A DNA stretch of 8,118 nucleotides from Thermoplasmatales archaeon UBA509 (lineage in GTDB: Archaea > Thermoplasmatota > Thermoplasmata > Thermoplasmatales > Thermoplasmataceae), in the NCBI GenBank assembly GCA_002498845.1, contig DAJC01000062.1, positions 3,834-11,951 of the forward strand, in the 5' to 3' direction. This document shows, piece after piece, positions 1-5,060 of this stretch. Every line of letters starts with the position of its first letter. Within the stretch, counting starts at the first letter, position 1. A program made the translations under genes and the position numbers. The notes beneath the pieces are model-generated. The model ran no database searches, was not told where the DNA came from, and saw only the letters and a list, made by a program, of their open reading frames with translations.

Positions 1-573
1 GAAGTCACGGAGGCCTTCTTCAGGGCTGCTATACAGGCAGGGATGATCCCCAGGATGCATGCAGATGAACTTGCGGACATCGGTTGCCTCAGGATACTGG
101 ATGACCTGAAAATCGCAAGCGTGGATCACCTCCTCTACACTGATGGCGATGGCAGAGAACGCATCAGAAAGAGCGGATCCGTGGCTACCTTCCTGCCAAT
201 AACAGCATTCAACATAGCGGATGGAAAATACCCGGATATTGGAAAATTCATACAGGATAACATCCCTGTGGCAATCGCCACAGATTCTTCACCAGTATCT
301 TACAACACAAGCCTCATATTCGCCATCTATCTTGCCGTGCGGTACTGCAATATCAGCATTGAGGAAGCCCTGAATGCAGTCACGGTGAATGCAGCGTATT
401 CACTGGGGATACTGGAGAATACCGGGACAATAGAGCCGGGCAAGCGAGCCGATCTCATAATACTGAACACGGACGACTACAGGAAGATACCATATGAATA
501 CGGATCACGGCTTGTGGACACGGCCTTCATTGCGGGAGAGCCGGTCATGAGGAATGGCGTCATGCAGCTCTGA
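1..573 (+). CDS. hutI: imidazolonepropionase (HutI), C-terminal part, 5' truncated by window edge
   Basis: Amidohydrolase-superfamily enzyme of histidine degradation. It hydrolyses 4-imidazolone-5-propanoate to N-formimino-L-glutamate in the cytoplasm. The reading frame is open from base 1, so 190 residues of a protein that is usually about 400 residues are present; the N-terminal half, with the first metal-binding HxH, lies outside the window. Seen here: the HADE motif (His20 of the visible part, a metal ligand, and Glu23, catalytic), SVDHL (His43), the hydrophobic FLPITAF stretch that matches the family's LLPGTAF, ATD (Asp95, metal ligand), and a C-terminal GTIEPGKRADLIIL beta-sandwich segment typical of amidohydrolases. 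One oddity is that the usual TDxNPG loop reads TDSSPVS. The order and spacing of motifs favour HutI over other amidohydrolases, but the loop change leaves some room for a related imidazolone or deaminase-type enzyme. No other hut gene is visible. Confidence 0.85.
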   Translation, partial: EVTEAFFRAAIQAGMIPRMHADELADIGCLRILDDLKIASVDHLLYTDGDGRERIRKSGSVATFLPITAFNIADGKYPDIGKFIQDNIPVAIATDSSPVSYNTSLIFAIYLAVRYCNISIEEALNAVTVNAAYSLGILENTGTIEPGKRADLIILNTDDYRKIPYEYGSRLVDTAFIAGEPVMRNGVMQL

Positions 574-725
574 AATGTCCAGGTAGAGTATTCCACCAGC
601 AATGTTTCCTTCACAATAATGCAGGGATACCAGTGCCAGGCTGACTGGAAGTACTTCTACTGAAATGATTCCGGCACGAATTCTGTATCTCTAAATGTCA
701 ATATACCGGAACTAAATCAGGTAGG
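574..725 (+). pseudogene. possible decayed fragment of a surface protein gene in the hutI-dph2 gap
   Basis: No intact gene fits in this 152-nt gap. Frame 1, which is also the hutI frame continued past its stop, reads like protein. It has QVEYSTSNVSFTI, then a DWKYFY segment ending in TGA at 661-663, then NDSGTNSVSLNVNIPELNQ up to the dph2 start. The Ser/Thr/Asn/Val-rich, aromatic-alternating composition resembles beta-sandwich domains of archaeal secreted proteins, so a fossil is possible. The stretch has no start codon in good context, is interrupted by at least one stop, and is short enough for chance to explain it. The dph2 promoter lies inside it. Confidence 0.22.
698..706 (+). promoter_or_regulatory. 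TATA-like element of dph2
   Basis: The sequence TCAATATAC is centred about 23 nt upstream of the GTG at 726. That spacing fits an archaeal TATA box feeding a transcript that starts at or next to the start codon. The G-rich AGGTAGG directly abutting the GTG is too close to serve as a Shine-Dalgarno site, so a leaderless mRNA is the better reading. Inferred from sequence only. Confidence 0.4.
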
Positions 726-1727
726 GTGCAGGTCGATACGATTGAGGCCGTTAAGAGGCTCAGGGAACTGGGGGCCAGGAAGATACTGCTTCAGCTGCCC
801 GATGGGCTGAAGCCGGATGTATTCAGGTATTTCACGGAATTTTCAAGGGAATTCTCAGTCATTGTTAGTTCGGACCCTTTCTACGGGGCATGTGACATAG
901 GAAACCAGGAGGTATACGGGAAGGTGGATGCAATAGTGCAGCTGGGCCATTCAGTAATACCCAACATCGATTACCCACTACCTGTAATATTCGTGGAATA
1001 CCGTTCTGAAGCCAGAGTGGAGATCGATCCCCATGTTTTCGACGTTCTTGTCATGTCCGGCTACAAAAGGATTGGCCTACTGGCCTCCATACAGTACATG
1101 AATCACATGGAGATGGTGCGGCAGATTCTTGTCAACAGCGGATACGAAGTGCAGGTCGGAAAGCAGGATTCAAGGATGGCGTATCCGGGCCAGGTTCTGG
1201 GTTGCAATTTCAGCGCTGCGCACTCAATATCCGCGTGGGCTGACTGCTATGTTGTGGTTAGCACAGGGAAGTTCCACGGCATCGGAGCACAGCTGGCCAC
1301 AGATAAGCCGGTGTATATACTTGACCTCAATCTTCGCCGCCTGGTTCCCATGAAAGATGAAACAGATAAGTTTCTCAGGCGCAGGTATGCAAGGATATCA
1401 AGGGCAATGGGTGCACACAAATTCTGCGTTGTAGTGGACACAAAGATAGGGCAGTACCGGATGAGGCTTGCCAGTAACATTGTGAAGCAGATCACTGGTA
1501 TGGGGCATGAAGCCGTACTTGTAACGGCAAATGACGCAAGACCAAGCGATTATGAGAATATGAGGTGCGATGCAGTAATATTCACTGGATGCCCCAGGGT
1601 TCCAATCGACGAGGAGGAGCGCTTTCCCATGCCTGTACTGACCCCGCCGGAGTTTCAGTCTCTATTCGGGTCGCATGCCGGAGGCAGATACGTGATGGAC
1701 GAGATTGTTGCCGTTGACCGGTTATGA
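726..1727 (+). CDS. dph2: diphthamide biosynthesis enzyme Dph2 (2-(3-amino-3-carboxypropyl)histidine synthase)
   Basis: Catalyses the first step of diphthamide synthesis on translation elongation factor 2. The 3-amino-3-carboxypropyl group of S-adenosylmethionine is moved to a histidine of EF-2 by a non-canonical radical-SAM mechanism that uses one [4Fe-4S] cluster. The archaeal enzyme is a homodimer in the cytoplasm. The 333-residue length is normal for archaeal Dph2. Family motifs are present: LLQLPDGLK (residues 21-29), SSDPFYGACDIG (48-59) and FTGCPRVPIDEE (286-297). Cys56, Cys160 (LGCNFSAA) and Cys289 (TGCPR) match in order and spacing the three cluster cysteines known in Pyrococcus Dph2 (59, 163, 287). 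An additional Cys281 lies nearby. The start is GTG, supported by the TATA-like element about 23 nt upstream. The stop overlaps the end of the convergent methylthiotransferase gene by 6 nt. Confidence 0.93.
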   Translation: MQVDTIEAVKRLRELGARKILLQLPDGLKPDVFRYFTEFSREFSVIVSSDPFYGACDIGNQEVYGKVDAIVQLGHSVIPNIDYPLPVIFVEYRSEARVEIDPHVFDVLVMSGYKRIGLLASIQYMNHMEMVRQILVNSGYEVQVGKQDSRMAYPGQVLGCNFSAAHSISAWADCYVVVSTGKFHGIGAQLATDKPVYILDLNLRRLVPMKDETDKFLRRRYARISRAMGAHKFCVVVDTKIGQYRMRLASNIVKQITGMGHEAVLVTANDARPSDYENMRCDAVIFTGCPRVPIDEEERFPMPVLTPPEFQSLFGSHAGGRYVMDEIVAVDRL

Positions 1728-2930
1728 GACTATCTTCCCGGCAAGATAGGTTGGTCCGCTGTCAACTATTTCCACGTTTATCCTGGAATAGATGGGGTAT
1801 TCGCCCTTTATGACAACTGGCCGATAGGCATCATCCCTTGCAACAACGGTACCGTTGCGGCCCTTCTCCGTGACCATAGCTTTCTCCACTCTTCCATGTA
1901 GCGAGGCAAGCCGCTCCTGTATTATCTCATGGTGAAGGTCTGTGAGTTCCCTGGCCCTTCTCTTCACCGTATTTGAAGATGGAACAGCGCTTCCGAAGTC
2001 CGGTGTGTATGGCCTCGGAGAGAACCTTGTGATATTGACGATCTCAGGTCGCACTTCCTGCAGCAGCTTCATTGTAAGTTCATGGGAATTCTCATCCTCA
2101 TCATGGTATCCTGTTATTATGTCGGTTGAAAGTGTGGAATCCGGAAAATTCCGGCGAAACGTATCGGAGATATGCCTGAACTCATGGGCATGATATTCCC
2201 TGTTCATGAGGTCAAGTATCCTGTCATCCCCGCTCTGCACCGGCACATGCAGAAACTTGAAAACCTTTTCCGAACCCATGCTGTTCATCAAATGATCCAT
2301 TATGTCGGTGGTATTCCTGGGTTCCATCATGCCTATCCTGAGCCTGAAATCACCCTGAATCCCTGTAATCTCATCAACCAGTTCAGGAAGCCTTATTCCA
2401 AGGTCCCTGCCATATGCTGCCGTGTCAAGGGACGATATCCTCACCTCCATAATTCCCCGCTCAATCTGCATCATTGCCTGGCTCACAATCTTCTGGACAG
2501 GCCTGGATAAAAGCTTTCCCCTGGCCATGTGGGATATGCAGTAATTGCAGCTTCCTGTGCACCCCTGGTTTATGGGTATGCCTTCAAACACTGACGGCTC
2601 CCTGATCACAACGTCATCAAGGTAACCCTGGTAAAAGCTGCGTATTTCCCGCGGCTTGATGACCTCTATGTTTTCGCTCTCAAGAGTCCCTCCGGAAACT
2701 GGCGGAAGGCAGCCTGTCACCCTGACCTTCGAGTGCGCAGACAGCTCCTGTATCCTTTTCACCATCCTGTCCTCCGTATGCTTTATGACAACACATGTTC
2801 CAATGATGCTCAGATCCGCCTCATCAGGGCGGGAAACAAGCTCATTATCCTGCTCCAGCATACGGTTCACGTAAAGGCCCGCTTCAGCTCTGTTAAGGGT
2901 GCAACCATAGGATTCAAAGTAAATCTTCAT
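1722..2930 (-). CDS. CDKAL1/e-MtaB-type tRNA (N6-threonylcarbamoyladenosine-37) methylthiotransferase
   Basis: A radical-SAM enzyme of the MiaB/RimO/MtaB family. It is inferred to convert t6A37 to ms2t6A37 in ANN-decoding tRNAs, stabilising codon-anticodon pairing. Domains in order: an N-terminal UPF0004 domain with cluster cysteines Cys10 (SYGCTLNRAEA), Cys46 (GTCVV) and Cys74 (VTGCLP); a radical-SAM core with CTGSCNYC (Cys124, Cys128, Cys131) and LHVPVQSGDDRIL (residues 228-240); and a C-terminal TRAM domain (about 340-402) for tRNA binding. At 402 residues it is a usual archaeal length. The SYGC-TLNRAE start resembles archaeal/eukaryal e-MtaB more than bacterial MiaB, whose substrate is i6A. 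The usual GFPGET segment reads GYHDEDEN (residues 274-281). No Shine-Dalgarno site precedes the ATG. The gene faces dph2 tail to tail and diverges from the Lrp-type gene. Confidence 0.9.
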   Translation of the reverse strand: MKIYFESYGCTLNRAEAGLYVNRMLEQDNELVSRPDEADLSIIGTCVVIKHTEDRMVKRIQELSAHSKVRVTGCLPPVSGGTLESENIEVIKPREIRSFYQGYLDDVVIREPSVFEGIPINQGCTGSCNYCISHMARGKLLSRPVQKIVSQAMMQIERGIMEVRISSLDTAAYGRDLGIRLPELVDEITGIQGDFRLRIGMMEPRNTTDIMDHLMNSMGSEKVFKFLHVPVQSGDDRILDLMNREYHAHEFRHISDTFRRNFPDSTLSTDIITGYHDEDENSHELTMKLLQEVRPEIVNITRFSPRPYTPDFGSAVPSSNTVKRRARELTDLHHEIIQERLASLHGRVEKAMVTEKGRNGTVVARDDAYRPVVIKGEYPIYSRINVEIVDSGPTYLAGKIVS

Positions 2931-2966
2931 TAGAGGACACTGGCGTTAGATGATCCAGACCACCTA

Positions 2967-2982
2967 TTTTGCATTTTTGCAT
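2967..2982. repeat. perfect tandem repeat of TTTTGCAT (two copies)
   Basis: TTTTGCAT occurs twice back to back (2967-2974 and 2975-2982). The self-complementary TGCA cores lie 8 nt apart, centre to centre. The unit is flanked by CTAT on the left and ATAG on the right, giving partial dyad symmetry. It lies inside the divergent promoter region just upstream of the Lrp-type gene, a position where an autoregulatory operator could sit. It may equally be AT-rich promoter sequence. Confidence 0.4.
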
Positions 2983-3007
2983 AGAGTTCAGGGAGGAGAG
3001 TCAAGTC

Positions 3008-3016
3008 TTAAGTATT
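3008..3016 (+). promoter_or_regulatory. TATA-like element of the Lrp-type gene
   Basis: TTAAGTATT is centred about 23 nt upstream of the ATG at 3035. This fits an archaeal promoter for a leaderless or nearly leaderless transcript and supports that start codon over the in-frame GTG at 3086. There is no Shine-Dalgarno sequence just ahead of the ATG. Confidence 0.5.
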
Positions 3017-3034
3017 CAGTAATGATGACGAATT

Positions 3035-3568
3035 ATGGCAACTGATGACGTTAATGAACAATATCTCGAAGGATATAGTTGTGACGTGGCAATAAGATGG
3101 TCAAAGATTGACCCTTCACTGTTACCTGTAGACGAACTGGATAAGCAAATAATCTGTTTCCTCAGGTATGACGCCAGGATGTCCAATGCAGAGATAGCCA
3201 AGAAAGTTGGCACCAGCGAAGCTACCGTGAGGAGGAGAATCGCCAGGCTGCAGAACAAGAAGATCATTATCGGTTTTTCTGCACTTGTGGACCTGCAGGC
3301 AGTGGAAAACAGCATAAAAGCATACCTGAAGATCAGGGTTGAACCCCCGAGGCTGGAGGAGATCAGCCAGAAGCTTCAGGATAACATGAACATCCTGACT
3401 TTATATCGCAGGAGGGGCGAGAATGAGCTGCTTGCTGAAACGCTCTTCCTGAACATGGAGGCAATACAGGATTTCGAGGACACACTGTCAAGGATTCCGG
3501 GAGTCCAGGGATTCGAGACCATGATTATTTCAAAGGCCTACAGGAAGAATCCCTGGATAGGTATCTGA
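3035..3568 (+). CDS. Lrp/AsnC-family transcriptional regulator
   Basis: DNA-binding regulator of the feast/famine type, usually a dimer or octamer that responds to an amino acid. An N-terminal winged helix-turn-helix spans about residues 33-80: ELDKQIICFLRYDARMS, then NAEIAKKVGTSEATVRRRIARL with the recognition helix at about 61-72. A C-terminal ligand-binding RAM domain covers about 90-170, with the family's beta-alpha-beta-beta-alpha-beta spacing. At 177 residues it is longer than the usual 140-160, because roughly 32 residues precede the HTH; this tail includes Cys16 and is rather AT-rich at DNA level. The ligand cannot be read from sequence. Its gene lies between the methylthiotransferase and aspartase genes, and the 3' end abuts the latter. 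Local control of aspA or korAB is an inference from position only. Confidence 0.88.
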   Translation: MATDDVNEQYLEGYSCDVAIRWSKIDPSLLPVDELDKQIICFLRYDARMSNAEIAKKVGTSEATVRRRIARLQNKKIIIGFSALVDLQAVENSIKAYLKIRVEPPRLEEISQKLQDNMNILTLYRRRGENELLAETLFLNMEAIQDFEDTLSRIPGVQGFETMIISKAYRKNPWIGI

Positions 3569-4945
3569 TCAGTTTCCCGGAACACCATTCTTCATTATTT
3601 CGTCAAACTGGCTCTCGGTCACCTTCCCGGTCTTCAGGGCAAGTTCCTTAATGGACCTGCCAGTATCCAGGGATTCCTTGACGATCTTTGCCACGGTGTC
3701 ATATCCAAGGTACGGGTTCAGCAGTGCTGCAGAGCCGAAACTCTTGCTTAGATGCTCTCTCGCCACGTCCCTGTTTACGTCCAGGCCGTCTATGAGTTTT
3801 GTCCTGAACATTTTCAACCCGTTTGATAGAATGTCCTCAGATCTGGTGAGCTCGTAGTCTATGTGGGGCATCATGACATTAAGCTCCAGCTGGCCGGCCT
3901 GCACAGATATATTCAGTGCCTGCTGTGCCCCTATGACGGAATGGCAGATCATGTTCATGGCCTCAGCAATTGAGGGATTGATTTTCCCGGGCATTATGGA
4001 GGATCCCTGCTGCACCGCCGGTATCTTTATCTCGTGAATACCTGCACCGGGGCCTGAATATAGAAGCCTTATATCGTTCGCAATCTTTGTCACATCCAGT
4101 GCGGTGTTGGCAACGGCGTTCATCAACCTTGAGAAGTCCGTCATGAATTCCATTATTCCAGGGAGATTCAGGCTCTTCCTGAAGGGTATGCCCAGGAAAT
4201 TCTTCAGCTCCGCCACAACGTTGTCCTGGTATCCAGGCGAAGTGTTTATGCCTGTGCCCACGGCTGTACCACCGATGTTGAGCTCCAGGATGTAGTCCAT
4301 GGCTCCCTCCAGTTCCTTCCTGTCCTTGTCCAGCGTGTACGCCCAAGCAGATAGCTCAATCCCGAATGTCACGGGCGCTGCATCCTGAAGGTGCGTCCTG
4401 CCAGGCTTCACAGCGTCTTTGAACTGTTCTGATTTTTTGCGGAGCAGTTCCACAAGGCTCCTGATCTCTTCCGACAGCTTCTTTGCCTTAACGTATGAAA
4501 CAACCCTTATGAGAGTTGGATACACATCATTGGTTGACTGGCTCATATTCACATGGTCATTTGGGTGGATGTACGAGTAGTCCCCCTTCTTTTTTCCGGC
4601 AATTTCCAGTGCAAGGTTTGCAATAACCTCATTTGCGTTCATATTGTAGGAAGTTCCGGCACCTGCCTGGAAGAGATCAATGCGGAACTGGTCATGGAGT
4701 TTCCCTCCGTATATCTGGTCACAGGCCTTCACAATGGCCTCCATTCTGTCGGCGGAAAGCTTCCCTCCCTTGTTGTTTGCCACCGCTGCGCACCTCTTTA
4801 TTGCCGTTATGGATCTGATATGATCAGAATCCGCGGTCAGGCCTGTGATCTGGAAGTTCTGTATGGCCCTGTATGTGTTTATGCCGAAATATTCAGAATC
4901 CTCTATTTTGACATCTCCAATTACATCCCTTTCTGTTCTTGCCAT
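3569..4945 (-). CDS. aspA: fumarase/aspartase superfamily enzyme, probably aspartate ammonia-lyase
   Basis: A homotetrameric cytoplasmic lyase. Aspartase deaminates L-aspartate to fumarate and ammonia; class II fumarase hydrates fumarate to malate. The 458-residue length fits both. The signature GSSIMPGKINP (residues 314-324) carries the presumed catalytic base Ser315. Other active-site motifs are GAGTSYNMN (95-103), NDHVNMSQSTND (129-140) and GRTHLQDA (182-189). With a constant offset of -3 they align with Bacillus AspB residues Thr101, Ser140-Thr141-Asn142, Thr187-His188, Ser318, Lys324 and Asn326 (here 98, 137-139, 184-185, 315, 321, 323). STND rather than SSND, GAGTSxNMN rather than TGSGTQSNMN, and AGQLELNVMMP rather than SGNFELNVFRP favour aspartase over fumarase. 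It could still be annotated as fumC. The gene diverges from korAB and has an ATG start without a Shine-Dalgarno site. The stop codon abuts that of the Lrp-type gene. Confidence 0.85.
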   Translation of the reverse strand: MARTERDVIGDVKIEDSEYFGINTYRAIQNFQITGLTADSDHIRSITAIKRCAAVANNKGGKLSADRMEAIVKACDQIYGGKLHDQFRIDLFQAGAGTSYNMNANEVIANLALEIAGKKKGDYSYIHPNDHVNMSQSTNDVYPTLIRVVSYVKAKKLSEEIRSLVELLRKKSEQFKDAVKPGRTHLQDAAPVTFGIELSAWAYTLDKDRKELEGAMDYILELNIGGTAVGTGINTSPGYQDNVVAELKNFLGIPFRKSLNLPGIMEFMTDFSRLMNAVANTALDVTKIANDIRLLYSGPGAGIHEIKIPAVQQGSSIMPGKINPSIAEAMNMICHSVIGAQQALNISVQAGQLELNVMMPHIDYELTRSEDILSNGLKMFRTKLIDGLDVNRDVAREHLSKSFGSAALLNPYLGYDTVAKIVKESLDTGRSIKELALKTGKVTESQFDEIMKNGVPGN

Positions 4946-4964
4946 AATACATTATCACTGGAAA

Positions 4965-4972
4965 AATAATAA
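4965..4972 (-). promoter_or_regulatory. TATA-like element of the aspartase gene
   Basis: On the minus strand the sequence TTATTATT followed by a T run lies 20-27 nt upstream of the ATG at 4945. This spacing suits a leaderless transcript, and no Shine-Dalgarno sequence is visible before the start. A second AT-rich candidate (ATAAAATTTAAG, minus strand, 5003-4992) lies further upstream and is less well placed. Confidence 0.4.
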
Positions 4973-5027
4973 CTGTTTGCAGTTATCCTAACTTAAATTT
5001 TATGCTCATGATTGAATGCAATAAGAA

Positions 5028-5036
5028 TTAATATAA
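5028..5036 (+). promoter_or_regulatory. TATA box of the korAB operon
   Basis: TTAATATAA is centred 29 nt upstream of the ATG at 5061, predicting transcription from about 5057-5060 and so a nearly leaderless mRNA. Together with the minus-strand element at 4965-4972 this makes 4946-5060 a compact divergent promoter region shared by the aspartase gene and korAB. A second AT-rich stretch (4993-5003) could be an alternative TATA box or part of an operator. Confidence 0.5.
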
Positions 5037-5060
5037 TCTTGAGATACAGAGAAGATTTGA

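Larger units (their letters stand above)
2931..3034. promoter_or_regulatory. divergent promoter region between methylthiotransferase and Lrp-type genes
   Basis: These 104 non-coding bases separate two divergent starts and must hold both promoters. On the plus strand a TATA-like element lies at 3008-3016. On the minus strand the best AT-rich candidate is AAAATA (2970-2965), about 38 nt upstream of the ATG at 2930, which would give a leader of about 11 nt. A perfect tandem 8-mer overlaps that candidate, so a regulator bound there could affect transcription of the minus-strand gene. A G-rich GGGAGGAGAG run (2991-3000) sits in the middle and is too far from the 3035 start to act as a ribosome site. 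Confidence 0.45.

Noticed and set aside
571..663. Readthrough or recoding of the hutI TGA stop into the following open frame
   Set aside because: HutI is complete by homology at its C-terminal GEPV segment, a second TGA follows at 661, and no recoding structure is seen.
3016..3315. 99-codon minus-strand frame with hydrophobic stretches, antisense to the Lrp-type gene
   Set aside because: The hydrophobic residues are the antisense image of the charged HTH region, and the plus-strand gene is clearly real.
3963..4346. 127-codon frame on the minus strand inside the aspartase gene
   Set aside because: It lies in another frame of a well-supported gene, has low-complexity Gly/His/Arg/Gln-rich sequence, and has no ribosome site or family motif.
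4553..4969. 138-codon frame on the plus strand, antisense to the start of the aspartase gene
   Set aside because: It is an antisense shadow with no promoter or ribosome site, and its composition follows from the coding strand opposite.
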